Part shown: in pieces, positions 1-7,386 of the stretch
Position numbering within the stretch: the first letter of the stretch is position 1
Layout of the letters: each line of letters starts with the position of its first letter
NCBI GenBank assembly: GCA_003246035.1
Contig: QKBP01000024.1
Coordinates: 1-11,631, forward strand
Source: Desulfuromonadaceae bacterium
GTDB lineage: Bacteria; Desulfobacterota; Desulfuromonadia; Desulfuromonadales; SZUA-401
Direction: 5' to 3'
Length of the DNA stretch: 11,631 nt
Program-made: the position numbers and the translations under genes
Notes under the pieces: model-generated
Seen by the model: only the letters and a program-made list of their open reading frames with translations
Told to the model about the DNA's origin: nothing
Database searches by the model: none

Positions 1-123
1 GTTTACATAATATATCTTATGCGACATTGTGCCATGGATGCCGGTAGAGACCCTCTGCCAAGGGGGTAAGGATGCGACGCGCTGCAGACCCAACCAATAA
101 GGTGGACGAGAAACTCCCATAAG

Positions 124-148
124 ACAAAAACTGCCCCTGAGGGCAGTC
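124..148 (-). terminator. Intrinsic terminator, probably of the PilZ gene
   Basis: Read on the minus strand, ACTGCCC, the loop TCAG and GGGCAGT form a perfect 7-bp GC-rich stem, followed at once by a run of T (TTTTTG). The T run is only on the minus-strand side, which fixes the direction. It lies about 125 nt past the PilZ stop codon with no gene between, so it would end the PilZ transcript with a long 3' UTR. Confidence 0.75.
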
Positions 149-212
149 TCGACAGCAAACCTCGCCGCAAATCCCCCGGGCAACCCCTGCCTAGGCTTGA
201 GATCGTCGATCT

Positions 213-239
213 GGGGGCAAATTTCGCAGCCCCTTTTTT
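213..239 (+). terminator. Plus-strand intrinsic terminator
   Basis: On the plus strand GGGGC (214-218) pairs with GCCCC (229-233) around a 10-nt loop and is followed by six T (234-239). The A run on the other side would not help minus-strand termination. It points right, towards the convergent PilZ gene, and implies a plus-strand transcript that starts in or left of this window. The stem is only 5-6 bp with a large loop, so confidence is moderate. Confidence 0.55.
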
Positions 240-274
240 GTGCAAAACGTTGGAATATCGGATTGTTGTGGAAT

Positions 275-607
275 TCAATGGACTCGGTTCAACATGTCGT
301 CGAAATATTCGCGGCCAGCGACGAATCGCTGGATCTCGACACCCATGCCTGCATTGGGGTCGGCCCAGACCAGGTTCGGTGCGACCTGCTTGGAGAACTT
401 GACGACACCGAAGAATCGGACCTCATGATCGTCGTCCGTCGTCAAGATCACGCGTATCTCTGCATTGACCGGGAACGTCTTTGCGCTCTTGAGGAAGATA
501 CCGGTCGCCGAAATGTCTTCGGTGAACCCGATATTGGCAAGGTCGTTCTGTCCGAAGCGGACTCCCAGGCGGGAGCGGATGCGTTTGTCGTGGCGAATTC
601 CAGGCAT
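275..607 (-). CDS. PilZ domain protein (c-di-GMP receptor)
   Basis: A 110-residue single-domain PilZ protein, a normal length for stand-alone members. Both parts of the family's c-di-GMP-binding signature are present: RxxxR as RHDKR at residues 5-9, and (D/N)xSxxG as DISATG at 31-36, ahead of the beta-barrel. It has no signal peptide or membrane segment, so it is expected to be a cytoplasmic receptor that binds c-di-GMP and acts through a partner protein; family members control motility, exopolysaccharide or development. The partner cannot be told from the sequence. The ATG is preceded by a good Shine-Dalgarno (GAGGAG) about 8 nt away. The gene stands alone after the tRNA-Pro terminator, with a possible promoter of its own and a terminator downstream. 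c-di-GMP binding is inferred from the intact motifs. Confidence 0.92.
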   Translation of the reverse strand: MPGIRHDKRIRSRLGVRFGQNDLANIGFTEDISATGIFLKSAKTFPVNAEIRVILTTDDDHEVRFFGVVKFSKQVAPNLVWADPNAGMGVEIQRFVAGREYFDDMLNRVH

Positions 608-646
608 AGGAAAACTCCTCCTGAATTCGTTGACGTCTTTTAAATC

Positions 647-674
647 CTTATAAACGAATCTTCTCCGGATGCAA
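647..674 (-). promoter_or_regulatory. Possible sigma70-type promoter for the PilZ gene
   Basis: On the minus strand TTGCAT (669-674) and TATAAG (647-652) are separated by 16 bp. They sit about 40 nt upstream of the PilZ start and just after the tRNA terminator. The -35 element is poor. Position is the main support: the gene needs a promoter between that terminator and its start. Confidence 0.4.
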
Positions 675-697
675 CCCCCTGCTCTTCTTTCATTAAA

Positions 698-735
698 ATG
701 AAAAAGGGCGACCCGGTCAGGTCACCCTTTTTCAT
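698..735 (-). terminator. Intrinsic terminator after tRNA-Pro
   Basis: Bases 698-713 and 720-735 form a 16-bp stem with a 6-nt loop. The arm core is AAAAAGGG...GACC, and the 3' arm on the minus strand ends in a T-rich run. The single mismatch on the plus strand (C:A) becomes a G:U wobble on the minus strand, which favours termination of minus-strand transcription, i.e. of the tRNA whose 3' end lies 7 nt upstream. Because the arms are A-rich and T-rich it could also act on plus-strand transcripts. Confidence 0.85.
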
Positions 736-740
736 CGTTG

Positions 741-818
<78 letters not shown>

Positions 819-835
819 TCACACAACGAGTCGGG

Positions 836-864
836 ATTATGGTGTCTCGACCCCTAAATGTCAA
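836..864 (-). promoter_or_regulatory. Near-consensus sigma70 promoter of tRNA-Pro
   Basis: On the minus strand the -35 TTGACA (859-864) matches consensus exactly. A 17-bp spacer follows, then the -10 CATAAT (836-841). Transcription should start near 829, about 10 nt before the mature tRNA 5' end at 818. This is a strong housekeeping-type promoter, as expected for a stable RNA. Confidence 0.88.
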
Positions 865-887
865 GCGAAAAGTCGCCCTCGGCACCC

Positions 888-901
888 TTCCCTTCAGGGA
901 A
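888..901 (-). terminator. Weak hairpin after paaK copy 1, possible terminator
   Basis: TTCCC-TGAA-GGGAA (minus strand) forms a 5-bp hairpin 23-36 nt past the paaK stop, before the tRNA promoter. No T tract follows directly; the nearest is TTTT about 20 nt on. It is the only candidate for ending the aryl-acid operon before the tRNA, and it is weak, so read-through into the tRNA is possible. Confidence 0.25.
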
Positions 902-923
902 ATTTTCAAATGAGTCTAAACAG

Positions 924-2270
924 TTACAGCTTGCGCCGATCGATGACGCGCTGCGCCTTCCCTTCATGTCGCGGTATCGACGCCGGTTCGACCAGTTTGA
1001 CCTTGGCGCTGACCCCCAGTACGGACGCCAGGCGTCGCGAGACCTTGTCGATAAAGGCTCGCTGCATCTTCATTTCGTCGAAGAAAATCTTTTCGTTGAC
1101 CTCGACCTGAACCTCGAGGGTGTCGACATTCCCCTGGCGCTCGATAATCAGTTGATAATGGGGTTCGCACCCCTCGACCTGGAAGAGCACTTCCTCGATC
1201 TGGGTCGGGAAGACATTGACACCCTTGATGATCAGCATGTCGTCGCTACGCCCCATGGTCTTGTCCATGCGCACATGGGTTCTGCCGCAGGCACACGGCT
1301 CATAGTGAAGGCGCGTGATATCCCGGGTCCGGTAGCGGATCATCGGCAGGGCTTCCTTGGTGATGGTCGTCAGGACCAGTTCGCCGACAGACCCCTCAGG
1401 GAGAACCAGTCCGCTCTCCGGGTCGATAATTTCGGGGATGAAATGGTCCTCGAAGATGTGCATGCCGCGACGGGCCTGGCATTCACCAGCAACACCGGGG
1501 CCAATGATCTCGGAGAGCCCGTAGTTATCGGTCGCGAGGATGTCGAGTCGGCGCTCGATCTCCCGGCGCATCTCCTCGCTCCAGGGCTCCGCGCCGAAAA
1601 GCCCGATCCGTAGGGCCAGCGATCGTGGATCGATGCCATTGCGCTCAAGGTAATCGGCAATCGTCAGGGCGTAGGACGGGGTGCAGACCAGGGCCGTCGA
1701 CCGGTAGTCCTGCATGATCATGACCTGCTTCTCGGTGTTCCCGCCGGATATGGGGATGACCGAGGCGCCGATCTTCTCGGAGCCGTAATGAAGGCCGAAA
1801 GCGCCGGTGAACAGCCCGTATCCGAAGGCAATATGGACGATGTCGTCGTGGGTCACCCCGGCTGCGGTCATGAAGCGGGCCACCAGTTCGGACCAGGTCT
1901 GCAGGTCATTGCGGGAGTACCCGACCACGGTCGGCTTACCGGTCGTCCCGGACGACGAGTGGATACGCACCACTTCGCGCATCGGCACGGCGAACATGCC
2001 GTAGGGGTAATTGACGCGCAGGTCTTCCTTGGTCGTGAATGGAAGCTTGCTAAGATCCTCGAGGCTTGTGATGTCACTCGGCGAGAAGCCGGCCTCACGG
2101 AACTTGCCCTGATAGCACGGAACCCTGTCGGCCGCGCGTGCCAGTGTCTCATGGAGGCGCTGCAGTTGCAGTTTTCGCAAGGCCTCGCGCTCGAGTGTTT
2201 CGTATTCGGGATTCCAGATCGACGGCTCTGTCACGGCGGCCACTTTATCCTGTTTCGAGAGAATGTGCAT
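924..2270 (-). CDS. paaK: Phenylacetate-CoA ligase (AMP-forming), copy 1
   Basis: A 448-residue cytoplasmic adenylate-forming enzyme that activates phenylacetate or a related arylacetate with ATP and CoA to the arylacetyl-CoA. Visible motifs: the phosphate-binding loop [10 protein letters not shown] (105-114), YGLSE (250-254), RYRTRD (312-317), GRSDDMLI at the hinge (340-347), and GKAQRV (437-442) carrying the expected catalytic lysine K438. A CACGR pair of cysteines (326-330) is also seen. The body aligns to copy 2 with a single one-residue gap. It is the last gene of the ior-paaK operon, 12 bp after the ACT gene. The start is uncertain: the chosen ATG has no clear Shine-Dalgarno, and the 16 residues before IWNPEYETL are extra relative to copy 2. 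A GTG at codon 10 or 13, with AGGAT a short way upstream, may be the true start. Substrate (phenyl-, hydroxyphenyl- or indoleacetate) cannot be read from the sequence. Confidence 0.93.
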   Translation of the reverse strand: MHILSKQDKVAAVTEPSIWNPEYETLEREALRKLQLQRLHETLARAADRVPCYQGKFREAGFSPSDITSLEDLSKLPFTTKEDLRVNYPYGMFAVPMREVVRIHSSSGTTGKPTVVGYSRNDLQTWSELVARFMTAAGVTHDDIVHIAFGYGLFTGAFGLHYGSEKIGASVIPISGGNTEKQVMIMQDYRSTALVCTPSYALTIADYLERNGIDPRSLALRIGLFGAEPWSEEMRREIERRLDILATDNYGLSEIIGPGVAGECQARRGMHIFEDHFIPEIIDPESGLVLPEGSVGELVLTTITKEALPMIRYRTRDITRLHYEPCACGRTHVRMDKTMGRSDDMLIIKGVNVFPTQIEEVLFQVEGCEPHYQLIIERQGNVDTLEVQVEVNEKIFFDEMKMQRAFIDKVSRRLASVLGVSAKVKLVEPASIPRHEGKAQRVIDRRKL

Positions 2271-2282
2271 ATCTATCTGTAA

Positions 2283-2717
2283 TTACAAGATTCCATAGAT
2301 ATTGCGACCCTCGATAACATTGACCTTGTTCTTCTGGAGAACGTTGATCGCCGCGTCAACTTCGTCGAAACGGAAGATGATGACGGCGTTGTCGCCGCTC
2401 CGCTCGACGAACGCATACATATACTCGACATTCACCCCGGCCTGGTCGAGAATCGCCAGAATCCCGTGCAGACCTTTCGGTCGGTCAGGAACCTCGACGG
2501 CGACCACTTCGGTCTTGCTGACGGTAAACCCCTTCTCCTTCAGCACCACCTTGGCCTCGTCGGTGCGGTCGACGATCAGGCGCAGGATACCGAAATCGGA
2601 CGTATCGGCCAGGGAGAGCGCACGAATATTGATCCCGGCATCCCCTAAAACTCCGGAGACTTCGGCCAGACGACCGGTCTTGTTCTCAATGAAGATGGAT
2701 ATCTGTTCAACTTTCAT
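2283..2717 (-). CDS. Tandem ACT-domain protein
   Basis: A 144-residue protein made of two ACT domains, about residues 3-70 ([20 protein letters not shown] with GDAGINI after it) and 72-142 ([19 protein letters not shown] with [12 protein letters not shown] after it). ACT domains bind amino acids and give allosteric control. No catalytic or DNA-binding part is attached, so this should be a small cytoplasmic sensor or regulatory subunit. It lies between the two paaK copies, 12 bp after paaK copy 2 and 12 bp before copy 1, with a strong GGGGAG ribosome binding site. I infer that it senses an aromatic amino acid (Phe, Tyr or Trp) and modulates the ligases or IorAB; the ligand and partner are not shown by the sequence. 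Double-ACT proteins of this length also occur as stand-alone regulators elsewhere. Confidence 0.88.
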   Translation of the reverse strand: MKVEQISIFIENKTGRLAEVSGVLGDAGINIRALSLADTSDFGILRLIVDRTDEAKVVLKEKGFTVSKTEVVAVEVPDRPKGLHGILAILDQAGVNVEYMYAFVERSGDNAVIIFRFDEVDAAINVLQKNKVNVIEGRNIYGIL

Positions 2718-2729
2718 GGCTCCCCTCCC

Positions 2730-4028
2730 CTATTTGCGGTTGTCGATAACGCGCTGGGCCTTACCCTCACTTCTGGCGAGTGACCGGGGTTCGACCAGCC
2801 TGACCTTGCAGGTGACCCCGAGGAGATCTTTGATGTCGCCCTGGATGCGCTGTGAAAGCTGCTGCAGAACCTTGACCTCGTCACTGAATATCTGTTCGTT
2901 GACTTCGACTTGAACTTCCAGAGTGTCGAGGTTTTCTTCACGATCTATGATCAGCTGGTAATGGGGTTCTACCCCTTCGATGTTGAAAAGGACACTCTCG
3001 ATCTGGCTCGGAAAGACATTGACACCACGGATGATCAGCATGTCGTCGCTCCGGCCACTCATCCGCTCGAGGCGCACGTGAGTGCGCCCACAGACACACG
3101 GCTCCGCGATCAGGCGGGTGATGTCGCGGGTCCGGTAGCGGATCAGGGGAATGCCTTCCTTGGTGATGGTGGTGATGACCAACTCCCCCTTCTCGCCATG
3201 CGGGAGCACTTCACCACTTTCGGGGTCGATGACCTCGGCGATAAAGTGATCCTCCCAGATGTGCAGTCCATTCTGAGCCTCGATACATTCGATCCCGACA
3301 CCGGGACCGAGAATCTCCGAGAGTCCGTAGATGTCGATGGCCTTGATACCCAGTTTCTCCTCGATCTCGGCCCGCATCTGCTCACTCCAGGGCTCGGCGC
3401 CGTGAATACCGACCCGGAGTGGCAATTTGCGGATGTCGACCCCTTCCTCCGCAGCGACCTCGGCCAGGAACAGGCAGTAAGAAGGCGTGCAGGTGAGGAC
3501 CGTGGAACCGAAGTCCTGCATGATCATGATCTGTTTCTTGGTGTTCCCACCTGACATCGGTATAACCGAGGCACCGATGCGCTCCGCACCGTAATGTGCA
3601 CCCAGCCCGCCGGTAAATAGGCCATACCCGTAGGCGTTATGGATCACGTCCCCTTTGTGGGCGCCGGCGGCCACAAAGGAACGGGCCATCAGTTCCGTCC
3701 AGGTCTCGATGTCACGGCGGGTGTAGCCGACCACGGTCGGTTTACCGGTCGTCCCGGACGAGGCATGGATGCGAACGATCTGCTCGAGAGGGACGGCGAA
3801 CAGCCCATACGGATAATTGTTGCGCATGTCCTGCTTGAGGGTAAACGGGAGCCGCCGCAGGTCATCGAGCGAAACGATCTGGTCAGCGCTGACTCCGGCC
3901 TTCTTGAAGGCCTCCTTGTAGAACGGCACGGTCGCCTGGACCCGGGCAACGGTCTGCTGCAGGCGCTTGAGCTGCAGGGATTCGATCGCCTCGCGCGGAA
4001 GAGTTTCGAATTCGTCATTCCAGATCAT
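2730..4028 (-). CDS. paaK: Phenylacetate-CoA ligase (AMP-forming), copy 2
   Basis: A 432-residue arylacetate-CoA ligase, the usual length for PaaK. Motifs: [10 protein letters not shown] (89-98), YGLSE (234-238), RYRTRD (297-302), GRSDDM (325-330) and GKAQRV (422-427) with catalytic K423. It is clearly a paralogue of copy 1: the proteins align almost without gaps and look about 60% identical by eye. The start is fixed at the ATG of [10 protein letters not shown] because this matches the family N-terminus and has GGGAG about 7 nt upstream; the open frame extends further 5' but overlaps iorB. The gene follows iorB by 28 bp and precedes the ACT gene by 12 bp. With IorAB it forms a pathway linking arylacetates, arylacetyl-CoAs and arylpyruvates. 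Two copies in one operon suggest split substrate range, but both keep all the motifs and the sequence does not say which acid each prefers. Confidence 0.95.
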   Translation of the reverse strand: MIWNDEFETLPREAIESLQLKRLQQTVARVQATVPFYKEAFKKAGVSADQIVSLDDLRRLPFTLKQDMRNNYPYGLFAVPLEQIVRIHASSGTTGKPTVVGYTRRDIETWTELMARSFVAAGAHKGDVIHNAYGYGLFTGGLGAHYGAERIGASVIPMSGGNTKKQIMIMQDFGSTVLTCTPSYCLFLAEVAAEEGVDIRKLPLRVGIHGAEPWSEQMRAEIEEKLGIKAIDIYGLSEILGPGVGIECIEAQNGLHIWEDHFIAEVIDPESGEVLPHGEKGELVITTITKEGIPLIRYRTRDITRLIAEPCVCGRTHVRLERMSGRSDDMLIIRGVNVFPSQIESVLFNIEGVEPHYQLIIDREENLDTLEVQVEVNEQIFSDEVKVLQQLSQRIQGDIKDLLGVTCKVRLVEPRSLARSEGKAQRVIDNRK

Positions 4029-4056
4029 GGTATGCTCCCGATTCGCGAAAAGGGGT

Positions 4057-4635
4057 TCAAAGGGCGGCCTGCCCCAACTCGAACGCCTTGATGTTCTCAG
4101 CCAGAAACTTCCCGGGGACGAGCTTTTCGAGTGCCGATCTCCACAGGGCATCACCGATCTCCATGCGCTTCGAAAGGGCACCGAGCAAGACCGTATTGAC
4201 GGTCCGGTAATTTCCAGCCTGATGGGCCTTTTCCATGCCGTCGACGATGACAACATCCTCGACCTGGGCACGGAGCTTGCCGGGTATATCCTCGGGGTAG
4301 GTTTCGACCCCGGTTGCGACGGGACCTGGCGCGATCTTCAGGTTGTTGACGACCACCGCGCCACCGCGGCGCAGCATCGGCAGGTAACGATAGGTCTCGA
4401 GCAGTTCGAAGCCGAACAGGATATCGGCTGTGCCGGCCGGGATCAGCGGCGAGTAGACCTTCTCCCCCCAGCGCACGTGCGAAGTCACGCTTCCGCCACG
4501 CTGGGACATGCCGTGGATTTCACTCTTCTTGACGTCGAAACCGGCCAGCATCAGAACCTCGGAGAGGACTTCGCTGGCCAGCAACGTCCCCTGCCCGCCC
4601 ACGCCGGCCAGCAGAATGCTTTTTACATCACTCAT
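4057..4635 (-). CDS. iorB: Indolepyruvate:ferredoxin oxidoreductase, beta subunit
   Basis: A 192-residue subunit of the archaeal/anaerobe-type IOR, corresponding to the gamma domain of 2-oxoacid:ferredoxin oxidoreductases. Signatures are the glycine-rich GVGGQG (11-16) and [10 protein letters not shown] (39-48), which help build the active site at the interface with IorA. The complex oxidatively decarboxylates arylpyruvates (indolepyruvate, phenylpyruvate, hydroxyphenylpyruvate) to arylacetyl-CoA and CO2, reducing ferredoxin; it can also run in reverse. It is cytoplasmic and oxygen-sensitive. I chose the ATG of [11 protein letters not shown]: it overlaps the iorA stop by 8 bp and has GGAG about 10 nt upstream. 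The overlap implies translational coupling and 1:1 production with IorA. An in-frame ATG 14 codons earlier exists but would overlap iorA by 50 bp. Confidence 0.95.
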   Translation of the reverse strand: MSDVKSILLAGVGGQGTLLASEVLSEVLMLAGFDVKKSEIHGMSQRGGSVTSHVRWGEKVYSPLIPAGTADILFGFELLETYRYLPMLRRGGAVVVNNLKIAPGPVATGVETYPEDIPGKLRAQVEDVVIVDGMEKAHQAGNYRTVNTVLLGALSKRMEIGDALWRSALEKLVPGKFLAENIKAFELGQAAL

Positions 4636-6397
4636 TTTCAAGTTCTCCAAAGGCGTCGAAGTTGCACACCTGTTCACACACCTTACAGCCTACGCACAAC
4701 AGGGCATTGACGACGGCTTTCCCCTTCCCCTCTCCGGCGCTCTCCTGCCACTCGATCGCCGGACAGCCGATCTTGAGACAGGCCCTGCAGGAAACGCACT
4801 TGACCGGGTCGACCGTCAGGGGGGCACGTCGCTCGGCGTTGCCGCGCCGCTCGAGCATGCAGGTGCGACGTGCTATCACGACGGAGGGCTCAGGGGCAGC
4901 CATCGCCGCCTGCAGCGCCTTGCGGGTTGCCGCCAGATCATAGGGGTCAACGACCTGGAGGTCGCGAACGCCGAGGGCACGGCAAAGGGTTTCGATATCG
5001 ACGGAGGGAGCCTCGCCGCCCTTCAGGGTGTAGCCGGTTCCTGGATTGTCCTGGCGTCCCGTCATTCCGGTGGCGGAGTTGTCGAGGATGACTACGGTTG
5101 CCGTGGAACGATTGTAGACCAGGTCCATCAGGCTGTTGACGCCGGTGTGCAGGAACGTCGAGTCGCCCATGATGCCGACGACCTTCTGGCGTTCGCCCTC
5201 GGGGAGGACCTTGGCGACACCGGTGGCAGTGCTGATGCCCGCCCCCATGCATACGCAGCTGTCCATGGCCGAAAGCGGCGGTAGTGCCGCCAGGGTGTAG
5301 CAGCCGATATCCCCGGTCACAAAAGCTCCGAGTTGCCGCAGGATATGGAAGACCCCACGGTGACCGCAGCCCGGGCACATGTTCGGCGGCCGACCCGGCA
5401 ACTGTTCGTTCACCGTGTAGGAGAGCTCGGCAGGCTTGCCGTTCACGGCCTCGGCGACCCGTTCCGGTGTCAACTCGCCGCAAATCGGGAAGATCTCTTT
5501 GCCGACAACCTCAATCCCCATGGCCCGGATCGCCTCTTCCAGGAAAGGGTCGAGCTCTTCGACAACGTAGACCGTCTTGACCGACGCTGCAAAGTCGCGA
5601 ATCAACTGCTTAGGAAGCGGATAGACCATTCCGAGCTTGAGAATCGAGGCCTCGGGGAATACCTCCCTGGCGTACTGGTAAGCGACGCCCGAGGTAATCA
5701 CCCCGATCTCGGAAGAACCCTTCTCGAGGCGGTTGAAGGGCTGACTGCAGGACCATGCTTCGAGGTCGAGGATGCGCTGCTCCACGATCGGATGACGTCG
5801 GCGCGCATTGGACGGAAGCATCACGAGCTTCGCAGGGTCCCGCTTGAGGCACGGTTCCGGAAGGCCCGCAACCGGGGGTTGGGGCTTGACGATCGATTTG
5901 CCGTGCGAAAGGCGTGTCGTCGAACGGAGCAGTACCGGGGTATCGAACCGCTCGCTCAGATCAAAGGCCAGGCGCGTAAAGGCTCGCGCTTCCTCGCTGT
6001 CTGAGGGTTCGAGCATCGGCACTTTTGCAAACTTGGCGTAATTGCGGCTGTCCTGCTCGTCCTGGCTCGAATGCATCTCCGGGTCATCGGCGACCACCAG
6101 CACCAGACCGCCTCGTACCCCGATATACGAAAGGGTAAAGAGCGGGTCGGCCGCTACGTTCAGGCCGACATGCTTCATGGTCGCCAGGGCGCGGGCTCCC
6201 CCGAAGGAGGCCCCGATCGCGACCTCGAGGGCCACCTTCTCGTTGGGGGCCCAGGAGGCGTCGACCTCGGGATACGCCGTGATATTTTCGAGAATTTCAG
6301 TGCTCGGGGTGCCGGGATAGGCAGAGGCTACACGTATGCCGGCTTCAAAGGCGCCTCGGGCGATCGCCTCGTTGCCGGAGAGGATTGCTTGTTCCAT
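4628..6397 (-). CDS. iorA: Indolepyruvate:ferredoxin oxidoreductase, alpha subunit
   Basis: A 589-residue catalytic subunit. Domains in order: an N-terminal pyrimidine-binding thiamine-pyrophosphate (TPP) domain starting MEQAILSGNEAIARG with YPGTPSTEI at 27-35; a middle linker domain; a TPP-binding domain from about 338 (PNMCPGCGHRG, GDIGC 362-366, GDSTF 411-415, DNSATGMTG 439-447); and a C-terminal 2x[4Fe-4S] ferredoxin domain. The ferredoxin cysteines are C534/537/540/545 and C568/571/574/578, so both cluster sites are complete. It oxidises arylpyruvates from aromatic amino acid transamination to arylacetyl-CoA, passing electrons to ferredoxin. The start is the ATG preceded by GGGAGAA; an upstream frame extension reaches into the promoter and is not used. 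This is the first gene of the operon, with a sigma70-type promoter 34 nt upstream. The low-potential clusters point to an anaerobic host. Confidence 0.96.
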   Translation of the reverse strand: MEQAILSGNEAIARGAFEAGIRVASAYPGTPSTEILENITAYPEVDASWAPNEKVALEVAIGASFGGARALATMKHVGLNVAADPLFTLSYIGVRGGLVLVVADDPEMHSSQDEQDSRNYAKFAKVPMLEPSDSEEARAFTRLAFDLSERFDTPVLLRSTTRLSHGKSIVKPQPPVAGLPEPCLKRDPAKLVMLPSNARRRHPIVEQRILDLEAWSCSQPFNRLEKGSSEIGVITSGVAYQYAREVFPEASILKLGMVYPLPKQLIRDFAASVKTVYVVEELDPFLEEAIRAMGIEVVGKEIFPICGELTPERVAEAVNGKPAELSYTVNEQLPGRPPNMCPGCGHRGVFHILRQLGAFVTGDIGCYTLAALPPLSAMDSCVCMGAGISTATGVAKVLPEGERQKVVGIMGDSTFLHTGVNSLMDLVYNRSTATVVILDNSATGMTGRQDNPGTGYTLKGGEAPSVDIETLCRALGVRDLQVVDPYDLAATRKALQAAMAAPEPSVVIARRTCMLERRGNAERRAPLTVDPVKCVSCRACLKIGCPAIEWQESAGEGKGKAVVNALLCVGCKVCEQVCNFDAFGELENE

Positions 6398-6430
6398 GAT
6401 TCTCCCTAGAGATAAAGATTCAGAGGATGA

Positions 6431-6460
6431 ACTATAGCCAAAAGGGTTGTGGTGAGTCAA
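6431..6460 (-). promoter_or_regulatory. Sigma70-type promoter of the ior-paaK operon
   Basis: On the minus strand TTGACT (6455-6460) and TATAGT (6431-6436) are separated by 18 bp, or by 17 bp if the -10 is read as CTATAG. The site lies in the 73-bp gap between the phosphatase stop and the iorA start. I see no clear operator or terminator in this gap, so some read-through from the phosphatase gene is possible. Confidence 0.72.
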
Positions 6461-6470
6461 TCGAGCGCGT

Positions 6471-7385
6471 CTAGAGCTTCTCTGCAACCTTGAGGAGGGC
6501 ACCCTCGAGCAGCCCGAAGTCGCTCACTACCAGTCGTTGGCTGGAGCAGAAATCGAGTATCGACATCACGATCTCCAGCCCGGGGAGGATCAGATCTCCC
6601 CTCCCCTTTTCCATGCCTGGGAGAGCCTCTCTCTCCGTGACGTCCAGGGGTACGAGCAGATCATGAATTGACTCGAGAGCGATGATGTCGAGCTGATAGT
6701 TGTTGACGCGGCGCCAATCGTACGAGGTCATCTGCATATCGAGTGCGGCAAGTGTGGTTACCGTACCCGCCGTCCCGACCGGGACAACCCCGACCGGTAA
6801 CGGGTAGGATACACCTGCCCGGAGCAGATCGTCGTGCAAGGCGCGCAAGTTCCTGTCGATATGGGCCTGGCGGGCAACTTCACCGGGGTGATGCTCACAG
6901 AGCATCACGGTGCCGAGAGGGTAACTGCGTGAGAAAACCGTCTGTCCGTGGGAGACGAGGATGAACTCGGTGCTCCCCCCACCGATATCGAAGATCAGAG
7001 CATGTTCCGGGTTGGGTTCGAGTACCGACAGTACCCCGGCACGGGACAACTCGGCCTCGAGATCGCCGGGGATCACTTGCAGGTTAATGCCACATTCAGA
7101 CCGAACCCTCGCAACAAACTCTGCGCCGTTGGATGCACGACGTACAGCCTCGGTGGCTATCGCCATCAATCCTTCGCAGGGGGACTGGGTGAGAATCTCC
7201 GCAAATTCTCCAAGGACTTCAAGGGTACGCTCCATGGCGGGTCCTGAAAGGCCACTCTCCGGATCGAACCCGCCCCCGAGTCGTGTGATTCGCCTGAAAT
7301 ACTCCCGGGGGGAAACGTGGTTCCCCTCAGCCTCGCCCACCAGCAGTCGAACCGTGTTGGTTCCGACATCGATCGCAGCAAACAC
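6471..7385 (-). CDS. Ppx/GppA family phosphatase
   Basis: A 304-residue member of the ASKHA-fold exopolyphosphatase / pppGpp phosphohydrolase family, short like the two-domain Ppx proteins and lacking the long C-terminal HD-type extension of E. coli Ppx. Motifs: AAIDVGTNTVRLLV (3-16, phosphate 1), ATEAVRRA (78-85), GDLEAELSRAGV (107-118), IFDIGGGSTEF (131-141, phosphate 2), VGTAGTVTTLAALDM (203-217) and SDFGLLEGAL (288-297). It removes terminal phosphate from inorganic polyphosphate and/or converts pppGpp to ppGpp; sequence alone does not separate the two. I place the start at a GTG 1 nt after the stop of the Na/Pi transporter (TAAGGTG), which gives the normal family N-terminus and suggests translational coupling. 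An earlier ATG at 7463 would add 26 unusual residues. Pairing with a phosphate transporter suggests a role in phosphate or polyphosphate balance. Confidence 0.9.
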   Translation of the reverse strand: MFAAIDVGTNTVRLLVGEAEGNHVSPREYFRRITRLGGGFDPESGLSGPAMERTLEVLGEFAEILTQSPCEGLMAIATEAVRRASNGAEFVARVRSECGINLQVIPGDLEAELSRAGVLSVLEPNPEHALIFDIGGGSTEFILVSHGQTVFSRSYPLGTVMLCEHHPGEVARQAHIDRNLRALHDDLLRAGVSYPLPVGVVPVGTAGTVTTLAALDMQMTSYDWRRVNNYQLDIIALESIHDLLVPLDVTEREALPGMEKGRGDLILPGLEIVMSILDFCSSQRLVVSDFGLLEGALLKVAEKL

Positions 7386-7386
7386 C

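Larger units (their letters stand above)
1..274. other. Intergenic region without a convincing gene
   Basis: No credible coding sequence is visible. The only open frame, on the minus strand from a TTG overlapping the PilZ stop, is low-complexity and contains a strong hairpin-plus-T-tract terminator, so I do not call it. The region holds two terminator-like hairpins on opposite strands (annotated separately), a weak 6-bp hairpin at about 49-66, and a short inverted repeat CATAA-N6-TTATG at 6-21. I compared it by eye with tmRNA, RNase P RNA, 6S RNA, SRP RNA and the c-di-GMP riboswitch and recognised none. A small RNA or the 3' end of a plus-strand transcript entering from the left remains possible. 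Confidence 0.5.

Noticed and set aside
24..39. Sigma54-like TGGCAC ... CGCAT on the minus strand
   Set aside because: The GG-to-GC distance is 9 rather than 10 nt and the -12 element is imperfect, so it does not meet the consensus.
150..200. Possible c-di-GMP (GEMM-I) riboswitch, from GCAAACC and CGCAAA-like words on the plus strand
   Set aside because: The hairpin expected between these words and the tetraloop-receptor arm are missing, so the fold cannot form as in the family.
3..278. Minus-strand open frame of 91 codons overlapping the PilZ stop
   Set aside because: TTG start, no ribosome binding site, no recognisable composition, and a strong intrinsic terminator lies inside it.
4057..4271. 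N-terminal extension of paaK copy 2 into iorB (81 further codons)
   Set aside because: The extension is antisense-like Arg/Ser-rich sequence overlapping iorB in another frame, and the family N-terminus with a good ribosome binding site is at 4028.
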